From assembly GCA_904063045.1 (NCBI GenBank), contig CAJFCJ010000015.1, forward strand, positions 248,001 through 312,000: a stretch of 64,000 nt of DNA. Direction: 5' to 3'. This DNA comes from Dimorphilus gyrociliatus. Lineage: Eukaryota > Annelida > Polychaeta > Dinophilidae. Every line of letters starts with the position of its first letter. Positions within the stretch are counted from its first letter, which is position 1. The notes beneath the pieces are model-generated. The model had not been told where the DNA came from. It did not search any database and worked only from the letters and a program-made list of their open reading frames with translations. A program made the position numbers and the translations under genes. Below are positions 1-12,288 of this stretch, in pieces.

Positions 1-1023
1 GCTTTAATATCTTGTAAGTTCTGCTCAATTTGTTGTAAATAGGTTTTCGATGTCTTGGAATTATTGTTGGTATTGAAACAGCTGGCAACTTCCTTATACT
101 TGTCTTTGGCTAGTTGAGAATAGTCCGCCTGATATTTTATATATGGAAATAAACAACATTTAATAAATTCGATCCTTAAGTCATAAAAGAGAGGCAATTC
201 TGTCAATAGCTTGTTATTCTCTTCTTCATACTCTTTCTTAGCTTTATCCAAAAGTTTCTCATTCTTTATTTATAATAAAATTATATATACAGTATTATTA
301 CTGATACGTTCAGTATATATCAACTCGTAACTTACGTTTCTAAGTTTGACCAAATTACTCCCTGTTCTCTCTCTTTGCTGATACTTTTGTACTTTATTAA
401 AGTGTTTAGTATATTCCTGCAAAGAAAATTACGAAAATGATTCAGTTTTAAGAATAAATGAACAGAAATAGGCAATAATAATTAAAAAAAACGCTCACGG
501 ATAGTAATTGGTTCCTTTTCTGTACTGAGCTGATGGCGAAAGGAATCATTGCGCTGAATCTAAAGAATATGAATAATATAAAGGAAAATTCATATTTAAT
601 AATAAAAAGTAACTTTTTCAAAGGGTCCATTAAATCCCTATTCAGATGATTAGTCTGTTCAGGAGCTGTCAAAAAAGATACTTGATATTGCCAAGTTTCA
701 AAGAGACTTTTTAACTCTTCTATATCTTTACTGTTATTTGTTAACTCTTTTAACATCCTTATTTCTAGTTTTGCTTGTTCTAAAATAAATAGTATTGATT
801 TATAATCTAGTTAAAAAAACGAGTAGAGCTAATAACAACCGTTAGCCTGTTCATCTGTTATCTTCATATCCTTACATAGTTTATGACAAGATTCTTGTAA
901 GCTTTAGTTTCAGGAAGAAAAAGTTGATCAATCAATAGTGTTGGTAGAGAAAAACCAATTCAGTGAAGTTTAAAAATATTACCTTTCAAGCCGACGTACT
1001 AGCTTGCCAAAATCGTTTTCCTC
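1..1023 (-). CDS. BIN3: BIN3-like BAR-domain protein, partial (runs off the left edge)
   Basis: Exon pieces on the minus strand at about 983-1023, 845-900, 613-780, 498-560, 336-416 and 1-263 translate to a BAR helix bundle. Stretches such as EENDFGKLVRRLE, SLQESCHKLCKDMK, MDPLKKL, YQQRERTGSNLVKL and ENNKLLTELPLFYDLRIEF follow the order of amphiphysin-family proteins and are closest to BIN3 (compare the human KYEEKEKTGPVLAKL and NRQLLEEMPRFYGSRLDY regions as I remember them). BAR proteins dimerise into curved membrane-binding modules; BIN3 is linked to actin and endocytosis control. No SH3 domain is visible, but the C-terminus lies beyond base 1. The first coding exon could not be located with confidence upstream of 1023. 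Alternative: another N-BAR/BIN family member. Confidence 0.7.
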
Positions 1024-1592
1024 CTACAAAGAAAAACGTACTGTTAAAGCTGTCATCCTTATCAGTACCAATATAGATATTAGATATACTGTTACCGTCT
1101 TAGTTATAGCATTACTTCTAGGTATCGTAATATGCTTATGGAAGATATTCCTGTTTTATTTAGATCACTTATATTAAATATTCCAGTAAACAGGAGTTTT
1201 AAACTAATTCTAACGTAAAATTTTTACCAATTCATAACAAATCGTTGATTGTTTGGATTCTTAAGATAACGTATTTACGTCAAATAAACTATTTAAATAG
1301 TAGATATGTCTGCTAGGAAATCGATCAGGTAGTCTGACTAATTTTGGGCGGTAACTTTGAAAATCGTAGGCAAGTTGCTCTTTGAAGTCTCGTTTGAAAT
1401 ATACAAGAATTAGGCTAATAAAATTTAATGACATTTTTTTTTACAAATTGGTAATAAAAGTAGGAAAGAGCGGTGTTTGCTATAGCATATCAACTATAGG
1501 CTGAAGAAATTAAACAGAAATTTTTCTCTTAAGTAGTCTACATAAGTTATACACATAATGTTTTATTTCAAGGACATTCGAAGTTAGAAAAG

Positions 1593-3146
1593 TTAGTCAT
1601 CGTCTGAGAAACTGAGATCAAGTTCTTCGGGATTTTTATCGGGATCGTCATTCGTATTTGTCTCGGTTGACTGCTTGAAAACTCTTTTCCTTCCTTTTAT
1701 TTCTGATATTGGATCCCTTATTCCTACCATATCGCAGAATAGGTCCGTTTGTGGGTTATAATATACTGTGGGATAATTGCTTTGATAAAAGTTTCCGTTA
1801 GGATTTTCGCAAGGTGGAGCTGTCATTTCAAAGTTTTCTGGTATAAAAAAGTTTCCACCAAAGTCATCTTCCACTGCTCTTTTCTGCGCCTCAGTTGCTT
1901 CGAAATCAGAGGCTTCATCTGAATTCCTTCCAGGCATGTAATTTACAGATCTTTGAATGCTTAATAAATGGTCAGTGTTCCGTAATATTGTTATCCATTC
2001 CCTATCAAGCTGTAATCTAAAATCGTCCGAATCATTTTCTACATCCATAATCTGTAGAAATCTTCTTCTCGGTAGACACTGCAACAGTTAAAGAAATTGA
2101 TAATACAACGCAAAATGTTACTTTTGAAGAAACAAACCTTATCAAGAGCTAAAAAGTTTGTTATTGATTTATCTTCATGTTCTATTACAGCAGAGAATTT
2201 TGTATGTAAATGGGCAGAAAACCAATATTTTGGTTTTAAATATCTAAGTAGTTCCATAGCAGGAGGTGAGCCCAAAGTTCCTTGATGAACTTCGTCAGCG
2301 AAATGAGGCTTATGTCGAAGTAAACTATGCCATGGGCCGTGATCAGCAACGCCAGCTGGCCAATCATGCGTTATGAATATATCTATTTCTTTCGGCTTCA
2401 GTTGATTCATTCTAAAGAATTGCAATTGTCTATAATGATAGACTGATCTAAGCGAGCTTTGGTTATAAGGCACGGATTCGTGTAATCCGTGAAAAAAGTC
2501 GTTTGGTTTAAATATACCAGATATTCCGCCAATTCGGAGATTTCCAACTTTCAAAACGTTAGCCTGACCTAGATGTGTAAAGGAAGCATAGAGTAAATTT
2601 AACTAGAACATTGTGTATTATTATTTTACCCATAAAATAAATGTTCGGAGCAACCCATCCGCCGTAAGGAAGCTCTTGCATATAATTAGAAGCTTCGTGA
2701 TTTCCTCCAACGAATATTGTTAGAATTGGAGCTTTTTTTTCTCCATTGTAGTACCTAAATCGAGTTTTAAATGTTTAAATATATTAGAATTATTTATATT
2801 AATCGATTCTTACTTGTAGAATGTTTTTAATTCCTTATATTTGTTTGGAACGGCCATACAATGCAGATCACTCCAGTTACGTACGGCTTGAAAGTCGCCA
2901 CATATTATAAGAAGATCAACCTGAGTAAGAGTTCAATATATAGATATACAACTACTACTACTGTATATACGATTAGCTTAATAATTTAAGATGTAGTTCA
3001 CAAGTTAATTGTTTTAAAATTATACATATATCTGAATTTATCATAAAGGATTATACCTTAATATTATCGTGTTTTTCAATTTCTTCTATACATTCGTAGA
3101 TTTGATCTAAATCTCCGTGACAGCATCCTTCGACCGCTATTTTCAT
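1593..3146 (-). CDS. DBR1: RNA lariat debranching enzyme
   Basis: Five exons (3057-3146, 2814-2920, 2630-2754, 2138-2568, 1593-2078) join to 412 residues. The enzyme is a nuclear metallophosphoesterase that cleaves the 2'-5' branch bond of excised intron lariats. Visible motifs are the start [17 protein letters not shown] with the family Cys and His, GGNHEAS (GNHE block), THDWP, and SAHLHTKF (second metal-binding His pair), followed by the DBR1-specific [15 protein letters not shown] block. The acidic C-tail is shorter than in mammals (about 544 residues in human). It is divergently arranged with GINS2, their start codons about 300 bp apart. The join at 2079-2137 was needed to bring LALDK into frame with CLPRRRFLQ. 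Identification is secure. Confidence 0.96.
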
Positions 3147-3446
3147 TATTTCTTCTCGAGGGCGATAATGCGATTTAATAAAAAAATGTCGATAATTCCT
3201 TAACTTTTCGATAAGGGGGGGTTAGAGTCTCTTATGTGTATTTTGTTTGTAACAATTATTTATAGATTACATTAATTTTAAAAAACTCGAACAATTCGCA
3301 TTCGCTATTTCTCAAATTCAAGCGAACAGCTTAAATATCTGACAAAACCTGGTACCAGTCTGTGTGTTACTCTAATTTGTACCTTCGTTTAAATAGTGAA
3401 TATTATCACTAAAATCGTTTATAAGCTTCTTAAACGTATTGGGACT
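3147..3446. promoter_or_regulatory. Shared 5' region of DBR1 and GINS2 (likely bidirectional promoter)
   Basis: The start codons of two divergent genes are separated by only 300 bp, so the promoters must share this interval. No TATA box, CRE or CTCF-like site was seen; a run of seven G lies near 3215-3221. The bidirectional reading is an inference from layout. Confidence 0.5.
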
Positions 3447-4270
3447 ATGGATTCAGCCGAAATAGAATTTTTTGCAGAAAATGAAGAAGTAACTATAGTT
3501 CCTAACTTTTCAAAAGACAAATTATTCTTAATAAGGGTATGTGAACGATAATGAAATAACGCGGGAAATCCTTGAATTTCTATTGAGACCTTAATATTCC
3601 ACTTTAGGGTGACGTTGGCCCTTTTAATGCATCGATGCCTGTTACAGTACCGGTTTGGTTGGCGGTAAGTTTAAGACAACAGCAAAGATGTCGAATTATT
3701 CCACCACCCTGGATGGATGTTGGTAAGTTATGTTCTTCAATAGCAAACTATAATATTAAAAAAAATGCAACTACCAGAAAAGCTGACTGAAAAGAAAGAG
3801 GAGGAAACATCAACTGATATATTTACTCAAATGCCTTGCGAATATTATATGGAAGTTGCTCAGTTATTATTAAACTGGTAAGAAAAAGTATTACAAAAGT
3901 TCATTTAAACATCAATATTTAAAATTTTCCATTTTCAAGTGCATCAGACGATATTCCATACGCTCACAAGATAAGAACTCTTATTAAAGACATTTGGGAT
4001 GCTAGAATGTCTAAATTACGAAGTTCTATACAAACATTTTTAACAAGTGACGCTACACACGCTAAGGTTGAACGCATTACAATATAGCATTACATTCTAT
4101 TATTATTTACAAAAGATTCTATATTTTTACAGTTGAATCACCTGACAAGATTAGAAATTAATACAATGAGACCGATTTTAATTGGAGCATTAAATCAAAC
4201 TCATTCTCTTCGTAGCAATTTAATAAATTCCAGCTTAGTATCAAGTTCATTGAATGATACTCTTAATTAA
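3447..4270 (+). CDS. GINS2: DNA replication complex GINS subunit PSF2
   Basis: Five exons (3447-3536, 3608-3722, 3778-3877, 3940-4066, 4133-4270) join to 189 residues, close to the 185 of human PSF2. GINS binds CDC45 and MCM2-7 to form the CMG replicative helicase. The N-terminus [19 protein letters not shown], the [12 protein letters not shown] block (human RLLPPEWMDVEKL), [14 protein letters not shown], and [16 protein letters not shown] match PSF2 in order. All splice ends are GT-AG and phases fit. Ordinary, complete gene. Confidence 0.96.
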
Positions 4271-5777
4271 AAATATTCAGTGGCCTATATACATAGGGTT
4301 AGTTGAGACAAATTAGCATATTAAATCATTATATTATCTATTCTCTCAATATAGAAAGCTATCGACTTATACATCAACAATTAATTGAGCTGAATTTGAG
4401 ATTTTATTCTAAATTTGGAGTTATTGAATATCTTCTTATTCTTATTCAACTATGCTGAATGCATTTATAGAGTTTTACGTTAGAAAATAAAATAAAATGA
4501 AGATAAATTGATGATTTACAGTCTTCAAAGATCTGAAGCGATAGAGAGTAATAATTTATTTAAATTGATTGAAATCTTAAAATAAATAAAGCAACATAAA
4601 GAATATGTGAAATGAAGAGAAGAACATTTTGAATTCCCTAATGACCTTATAACTATATATATATCTACTGTACATATGTATATATATATATATATATATA
4701 CAGTATATAGACCGTAAAATTTAATCAATTCTTTTTATACATTTAGGGGAAATTGGACGGAACTAGATAAAGGCTAAAAATAAATAATAAAATACCAGAA
4801 TTTATATTTAAAGTCAATTTTTATCAAATAATAATTATTTCTTGCCAATCTTACTTCTTTTCGTTTATTTCTTAGAATAAACTATACATAATATTCTATT
4901 CATCTAATGAAAGCATTTTCCTTCGTTTTACGTGATATTTTATGGTAAATTTTCCCAGCAAATGAAAGTCTTTACCGATTTCTATTTATAGCGATAGCAT
5001 CTTCTTCCAGTGACATTTACTATTTAGCTTATATTTGCTTCAAGGCTTGCACTATACTAATTTCAATACAACTGCATGCTTTTCTCTTCATTTTTTCTTT
5101 ACCATTACTGAAACGTGTGTAACTGTGCCAGAAGATGCAAAAACGTTCTTTTCCTCTTGTTTAATAATATACGCTTTACGCGTTGTTTGTCATTTAAAAA
5201 CCGTTACGACGCGGTTGGCCGTTACGACTTATTTATTCAAAATTTTTTATATTGTTTCCATGGTAATTTTATGTACATTTTAAAAACCATTATATATTGA
5301 AATATTCTAGAATATTTGAGTGTGTTTTCTCGTAAACTGTATATTTATATTTAAATAAGTTATGAATGAACTATAACTCTTTGGAACAGACTTGTCTCTA
5401 TCACGTGATTTTAAACAGACTGGTATCCTGTTCGAATTTCATTATTCAATACAAAAATAATATGAGGATGATGACGCACAACTAAATTCCATTTGTAAAG
5501 GTATCGAACAGAAGTAGGTATAAACATTACTTAATTGCATAATGTTAACTGCAATATTACTATCTTAATTTTTTACGGATAAATCAATTTTATAATTTTA
5601 AGTATATAGCCGTTCAAAGTCTTAGAAAGTTTCTGAAATGAACAGAACTTGTTCCTTTTTAAAATGATTAGCGGTAAACTTGATTAGGCTTGTTTCATTC
5701 GGTGATTATTACAGTGAATTCACTAAAAAATTGTTAAAGCAGATTATTTGAAGAAAACTAACTAATCGAAGAGTAAA
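4271..5777. other. Intergenic region between GINS2 and MDM1
   Basis: No coding sequence I can support. It contains a TA microsatellite near 4677-4707 ending in TATACAGTATA, and a CACGTG E-box near 5404. Short open frames at 5035-5300 have no protein-like composition or splice support. Confidence 0.6.
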
Positions 5778-7908
5778 ATGCCGGCTCGGTTAGATGTAAG
5801 TTATCAATAATTATTTATTAAATTTGTGTGCATTAAATAGATTTTGCATTATTGAAATTTCAGGCCGAAAGTCAATATCAAAAGGATTTTAAATGGCAAC
5901 CAGACTTCCTTAAATTTGCGCCAAAATATCTCAACGAAGAGGATATGAACTATGCTGGAGTATCTTCGGCCAAACTAGGTTTGTTTTATATAATAGATGG
6001 TGTAAACAAAGTAGACAAACAATTTATAGTTCTTCTGACAATTTAAAGGAAATAAAATTCCTTCGATAATTTCTCTGTTTTATTCTTTATAGCAAACACT
6101 TTTGAGCCTCCAATACAACGTAAAAAGAGAACTGTCTTTGAGAAAGCTGATGATGATGAGTACATGCTATTAGGAGATCAAGCAAAATTCGGGCAGAGTA
6201 TTGTTTATAGAACAAGAAGATCGGTTTCCTGTTCTCGTGAAAGAAGCCTACCCAAGGAACCTATTGAAGAGAAAAAAGAGAAAAAAGACGAAGAAATTCA
6301 AGTAAAACCCGCTCCAGTAGTAATTGTTGACACTGGCGCAAAAAAATCAGAGACTAAGCCTACAAAAGATAAAGAAATATTTGCCGATCGCCTTGTTGAG
6401 AAACTCCATGAAGTAGATGAAAACAGAAAAAAAGAGAAGAGTAAAGAAAAGACTGTTAGCCATGTTAGAGAAAGTAGAAACGATAAACGCAATAAAGAGA
6501 ATATTAAGATCTTAAAGAAGGCTAAAGAGAATAAAAGAGTAAGACCAATCAAGAAAGATAAATTAGTTAAGGAAGTTGTCGCATCAGTTGAGGAAAAGAG
6601 GCCGGTAGAGATTGAAAAACCGGCAGAAAAAGATTACATTTTAAAATACAAAGCTGGAATAGCCCCCACAAGACCGAAATTTAAAAGATTATCTGAATAT
6701 CAACGACAATTTAATTGGAAAACAGCACTACACGCATCTCCTATTCTCCAAGCGGAGCAGGTAGAAGCTTTAATTTTACAAGCCTATTGTAGTAGTATTA
6801 ATATTTTCCCAAAAGGTTGTTTTTAACTCGGATGCCAGCCTACATCCTCCGAAATTAAAGGAAAGGGTAGAGAGTGAATATTGCAAGCAGTATAACGAGT
6901 CTGCTGAAGTAGCAAAAGAAGAGACCAAGTTAAGAAGATCAAAGAGTGAATGTAAAATTAAAATTTGATTGTATATTCTTAATTATAATTTGATTGATCT
7001 CTAATTTCTCCAGCAATGATAGCTGCTCCAGGATCAAAGCCATCTATTACAGTAGACAATAAACGACTGATTAAGGAATCAGCCAATCCGTTGACTCCTT
7101 TCTTTCCTACGAAATCTGCAACGTGAGTTATTTTACGATGTTAACTTTTAAGGATGATTTTCTATTTCATTCTATCAGTTTCTATCGATCCGAATATGAT
7201 CAACAATATAAACCTCCTCAAGTCTACGACTATGAGGACGGTTGCTGGAAAAGGTCTGCTCCAAAGACTTCTGAGATTAGTTCCTCTTGGTATCAAGAAG
7301 TTATCGAACTTCGCAAATTGGCAACTGCGTATAAGAATCGCGGCTACGGAATTGGTGCCAAGACTAGAAGCCCTCCATACGAAGAATATGATATTTCCTC
7401 CATTTCCGATGTTGAAGCAACGACTATTGAGAATTCTAGTAATATCAAAAGCTCTGATAACAACGACGCTAGAAAAGAAGCTTGGACCTGGAAAAAGTTT
7501 ACACCAAACTCGGAAGAGTCAAATAGTTCGCAACCGCCAACACCTGCTCCTTCTGCTGAGGAGAGTGACGAGGAAGGTCGAGTTCCCACTCCTGTTCTCA
7601 AGTCGAGCGTCGTAGAAAGGCGGCATCATTTGGATCGCACTACACCGGCGGTAGGTGGAGCTTTGCTTGTTGCAAAGAGTAAAGGATCGGAGAAAGTTGC
7701 CTGCGAAGATAAGGCCATTTATGTAGACATGCCCGAACCGAATGAAGAAAGAGTAGTTCCAAAGTCCTGGGAAGATAAATGGAGTCAAGTTCCTAGAAAG
7801 ATTGATAAGCATACGTCTTTATCGACTAGATCGTTGGCATCTAGCTATTCAATTGCCTCAGCTTGTTTGGAAAGAGCTAAGCAAAGGGAAAACTTTTGGA
7901 AAAATTAA
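5778..7908 (+). CDS. MDM1: MDM1 nuclear protein homologue (centriolar microtubule-binding)
   Basis: Six exons (5778-5795, 5864-5978, 6093-6760, 6816-6951, 7014-7122, 7179-7908) join to 591 residues. In vertebrates MDM1 binds microtubules and centrioles and restrains centriole duplication through repeated SEYQxxFxWK-type motifs. Here the motif is visible several times: ESQYQKDFKWQ near residue 7, SEYQRQFNWKT near the end of exon 3, ESEYCKQYN in exon 4 and RSEYDQQY at the start of exon 6. The family C-terminus is also clear: RRHHLDRTTPAVGGALLV and a final AKQRENFWKN. The middle is a Lys/Glu-rich, probably coiled or disordered stretch (exon 3). AATAAA lies at 8003-8008. Confidence 0.93.
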
Positions 7909-8219
7909 GACAAAAAGACGTTGAGAGATGTATTTTTTATTATTATTATAATCCGTATAAGAATAATGATTTTTTTTTCTTCGTGGTCGACATATAGTTT
8001 CAAATAAATTAACTAGAATTCTTAAAAAGTTGTCCGGAAACGTTTCCTTTCCTAGTCCTAGGAAATTAATTAATGCTAATAACGCATTATAGTATTTAGC
8101 GCAGGGAAACGGAAATTCTTTAATGTTTAAAGTTTTTGTTTTGTTGATCCAATTTAAGGTAATTTATTATGAGGGAAAGAGGAAATTAGAATGAAAAAAA
8201 AGACAGTTAAGGAGCTTTT
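7909..8219. other. 3' regions of MDM1 and the VAT1-like gene
   Basis: Short convergent intergenic interval. It holds the MDM1 polyadenylation signal AATAAA at 8003-8008. Nothing else recognised. Confidence 0.5.
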
Positions 8220-10353
8220 CTAATCAACTTTATGCGGTTTAATAATCACTTTTCCAATATTCTTGCGCTCGTTCATCTGCGCCATTGCGTCTCCAATCTG
8301 TATAGTAGGGAATAATTAAATCGAGTATTAATAAATATTTACTATAAATAATATAGTTTACGATGTTTAAATAATTTAAATATCAACCTTATCGAATGAC
8401 CAAACAGAATCAATTCTAGGTTTGATTTTTCCTTCCTTATACAGAGCAATCAAATCGAGAACAGCTGATGTTACAAGCTCTTTCTCGTGAGTTAAATGCC
8501 CTAGATGATATCCTGCTACACATTTATTTTGTCTCATCAAACCTAATGGATTAACATTCTTTGTCTTCCACCAAGTAGCAGCAACACTGAATAAGCTTCT
8601 TGTTTTTCCAGTTACCATATTTGCTGCTCCTAATTGAGAAATTAATTCGCATTAATATTCATGTAAATTAAGAGGAGTAAAGTCTTTATAAATAATAAAG
8701 AAATGGTTAATTAACATAATATACAATCAAGAAACATGGGCCAAATTTTATCATATGTTTGTGGCAGGAGAAAAAATAACCGCATTATTTCAGCCTAACA
8801 AACTGTCCTAGACACTGTATTTTCTTATCGATTTGGGTCTGATTACTATTTTCTATTTAAGATATGGATAACGTAAACTTTATCATTATACAGCACATAT
8901 TTAACCTTCTTTCCTTACATACTGCGTATTATTGTAATTTATGAACAATAAATCGCCTGAGAACGGATTTTAGAAAGACTGTTGTCATGCTTACCTTGTT
9001 TCAAATTCCCTCAATTTTAGTTCCATTTTACTAAATACTAGTTCTAGAATTCTTGCTTTCGACTGCAATAATTAGACGAAAAGAAAATAGTACTTAGCGA
9101 ATATTAAAAGGGAAAAAAACTGTGATCGAATTGATCGAACCGTCTCTTTTTATCCCTAATATAATACTCTCCTACCCTTCTTTCTCTCTCTCTCTCTCTA
9201 TATATATATATTAGTATATATATATATGTATATATCTATTGTATATCTGTATGTCTGACTACCTATCTGTCTATCTGTCTGTATATCCCTGATAATGACT
9301 ACAGCTTAACATTTTTGATATCTTATATTGGTTTTCATCCAGCCTACGTCTAATATAAAAAGGATGAAATTGTCGTTTTAAACCCTTTTAGAATCTCATT
9401 TTTTAGGATATTTTTTTCTAAAGTTTTAGTACTTTTGGTATGTGTTGTGAGTAATAATCAAAAAATTTGTTTACCAAAGTGAACGATCGTTCCAAGCGGT
9501 TTTAGTAGATCGAAACCTTTATTAGAATCATCTCCAGAAAGCGGGTCAAGAACAATATCAACACCTGAAAAGAAATAGAACAGCTATAAAAAAGATTAGT
9601 AATTTAATATACAGTATATATATATATAAAAACAATCAATTTTCTTAGATTAGAGTGTATTTTTTATCTAATTGTTCAATCGGAAAGAAGCTGCGGAAAA
9701 TTTATCAAAATAAGATGCTAACCCTTTGGCGAAATAGCTCTAATTTCCTGTACGTAATCCTTAGTCCTGTAATCAATCGGATAGTCGACGCCCATTTCCT
9801 TTATAATGTCGTGCTTGCCGGCAGATGCTGTACCGTAGACTGTCACGTTTTCAACGGTCTTACATAGTTGAGTGGCAGCAATACCCACTCCACCGGCTGC
9901 CATATGAATTAGAACAGACTTATTCTTTCGCAAGCTACCCATGTCGAAAAGCATATGATAAGCTGTGATATAATTAACGGGAATCGCAGCGGCCTCTTCC
10001 ATTGTCATTTCATCGGGTATAACAAAGCATTGATCTGCATCAACAATAGCATATTCGGTCCATAAACCGAAGGCTTTTAAACAGAGAACTCTGTCTCCCT
10101 TTCGAAGCGACTTTACCTCGCTACCTAAAGAACTGATGATTCCTGCTCCTTCTAGACCCAACACACCGGGTAGTTTCGGTGCATTATCATACAGGCCTTG
10201 TCTGCACATCAGCTCAGCAAAGTTAATGCCTGATGCCTGAATATTGACCTCGACTTCATTTGGTCCTGGATCCTTTCTCGGCAAATCTTGTACTTCTAAT
10301 TTTTCATATCCACCAAATCCGGTTAAGACGACAGTTTTAGTTGTTTCTGGCAT
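8220..10353 (-). CDS. VAT1L: VAT1-like medium-chain oxidoreductase
   Basis: Four exons (9723-10353, 9475-9564, 8388-8629, 8220-8297) join to 346 residues. It belongs to the zinc-independent quinone-oxidoreductase branch of the MDR superfamily. Visible features: VVLTGFGGYEKL at the N-terminus, ASGINFAELMCRQG, a GLEGAGI turn, nucleotide-binding HMAAGGVGIAATQL, TVYGTASAGKHDIIKEMG, DYVQEI, VDIVLDPLSGDDSNKGFDLL and NMVTGKTRSLFSVAATWW; all have close counterparts in vertebrate VAT1/VAT1L. The start is set at the Met before PETTKTVVLTGFGG; an upstream in-frame Met at 10431 is possible. Vertebrate VAT1 is a membrane-associated NADPH-binding protein; substrate here unknown. The 0.85 kb intron (8630-9474) holds TC and TA microsatellites near 9180-9240. 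Confidence 0.9.
9180..9240. repeat. TC then TA microsatellite
   Basis: A run of TC dinucleotides passes into TA dinucleotides and then TGTC/TATC-type repeats, inside the long intron of the VAT1-like gene. Confidence 0.85.
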
Positions 10354-10450
10354 TGTTTCTGATATTTTATAACAATCTACAGAAGTACTTTTCCTATCTA
10401 CTCTCCAAACCGGTTCAATTCTAATAGACAAATGACGGTTTCTGGCCGAC

Positions 10451-10461
10451 TAGTGGCGCTA
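10451..10461 (+). promoter_or_regulatory. CTCF-like motif upstream of the VAT1-like gene
   Basis: TAGTGGCGCTA, 98 bp upstream of the chosen start codon. One member of a motif family that recurs near starts throughout the window (see findings). Binding is not shown. Confidence 0.45.
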
Positions 10462-10675
10462 GCTGGAAATGATACAAATCAATATATAGGCTTAAAAAAG
10501 CAAAGTATAGGCTGATAAAAAATGGGCTTTCATAAACAACACAAAAGAACTTTGTATTAAAGCGAATTTTTTTTATTCATTTTCCAAGAAATACTTTTAC
10601 TCTTTCATAAGTTTATTGTATATTTTTTCTCTTTATTTTTATATTTCGCTTTCAATATGAACTTGTCATCTCTTC

Positions 10676-10702
10676 ATCTATCTATCTATCTATCTATCTA
10701 TC
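10676..10702. repeat. ATCT tetranucleotide microsatellite
   Basis: About seven tandem copies of ATCT. Confidence 0.9.
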
Positions 10703-11669
10703 TGTCTCTCTTTGGACATCCTTAAAACGGAAGGAGAGTGAACAAAAATAGATAGATATTGCATAGTGCTAGATTATGATAAAGTCAACGTGATGTTGCA
10801 GTTTTAGTTATAACATCATATACAATCAGTCTTATTATTGGTGCATAGTCTAAAATTATTCAAAGAGATATAAAATGATATTTATTGCCTAAAGCAGATA
10901 GTAGAATAAGTAAAAATAGTATAAATTGCCAGTACTTTGTTATTATTCTTATGATCTTTTGAATAAATGTATAAGCCGGTGTGTTGTCTATTACCTTCAA
11001 GCTCATCAGCTCTCGCATAAAAAGATTAATTTTCCTGGAATATGGCAAAAGAGGAAACTGTAGAATATTTTTATTATTATTAAAGAAGTTTATTATAGGA
11101 AAAGGGACAGGGGGCAAGCAGAGAATATTTCAATACTTCTTTTCGTAATATTAGATGAGAAGAATTGTTATTAAATGTAAGATCTCAATGTATAATTCCT
11201 AACTCGCTCTCTCCGAACGGGTTTGAAGAGAAAGATAAAGTATAAAAGGAGCATATATTACTCAAACTCCTTTTAATATTATTATTTCAATATGGGAGTA
11301 TAAAGTTAATTATTAGTAAACTTTCCACAGGATATTGTAATAAAATCTGTTATTAATAGGAATAATAAAATTCGTGTTAATTCGTAGAGTTCTTTAATAA
11401 TACTTACGCTCTATTCCTTTATTCTTTTGCAAATCTATAACTGACACATTTATCTTCTGTTGTAAGAGAAAGAAAATAGGATAAAATCTATCAAATAACT
11501 CAATTTGTTTAGTATTTAATCAAATCATGTGTAGTGTATATTAAATAGAGTAGCATTTAGTGTACTTTTTAAAACTTACGGTTACCATTTTCCTGCTTTT
11601 TGTCAGTCAACAACTTTTACAATGAAATTGCATGAGTTGTCCATTACAAAGATAGAAATTGCGAATAAT

Positions 11670-11670
<1 letters not shown>

Positions 11671-11706
<36 letters not shown>
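11671..11706. repeat. GA microsatellite
   Basis: Almost pure GA dinucleotide run with one early interruption. Confidence 0.9.
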
Positions 11707-11710
<4 letters not shown>

Positions 11711-12288
11711 AAATAATTACATCTGAAATTAGCAGCCCACACGAATGCTTAATCAGGCAGCAAGTGTGAATTTCTTTCTTTACCAACTTTTATCTGTTCC
11801 CTATATACTGTATATACAATATATAAAGAATATATGAACAAACACTTCAATAAATGTAGAATAACTTAATAAATAATAGGAAGGTGTCTCAAAATCTTTT
11901 ACAATTGTCTATATATGTATAAATATTGCATTAAAAAAACAAATGATCAAAAATTTCTTTTCTATCAAGTGAAATAGCTATAAATTAACTTAATATACAT
12001 ATTGAATAATGATACATTATTGTTCATTGTTTGTCTTTTAAAACAAAAAAGAAAAAACAAGCACTTAGGGTTAAGTAAAAGCCTAGATGTCTTCCTTTTT
12101 TTGTCAACTTATGTATTAGAGAATATTCTTATTCTTTTTTTGTTTTGATAGCACCGTTATTGAGACATTTTGAAATGCCTCGGTTTTTTTTCCTTCAACG
12201 TCTTCTTTTTAACTAGTATTATTATTGTCCATTCGGAATATTATAAAAGCAAAATTGAAGATGAAAAACATTTTCTCATTCATTTTTT

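Larger units (their letters stand above)
10462..12288. other. Intergenic region with microsatellites
   Basis: No gene I can support. Contains an ATCT tetranucleotide repeat at about 10676-10702, a GA repeat at about 11671-11706 and a TATACTGTATA palindrome near 11804-11815. Open frames at 10860-11117 and 12170-12415 look like chance or antisense shadows. Confidence 0.6.

Noticed and set aside
5035-5300. Two overlapping plus-strand frames between GINS2 and MDM1
   Set aside because: Cys/Phe/Thr-rich noise in two frames at once, no homology recognised.
10860-11117. 85-codon minus-strand frame with hydrophobic end
   Set aside because: AT-rich chance frame; no splice signals or known motif.
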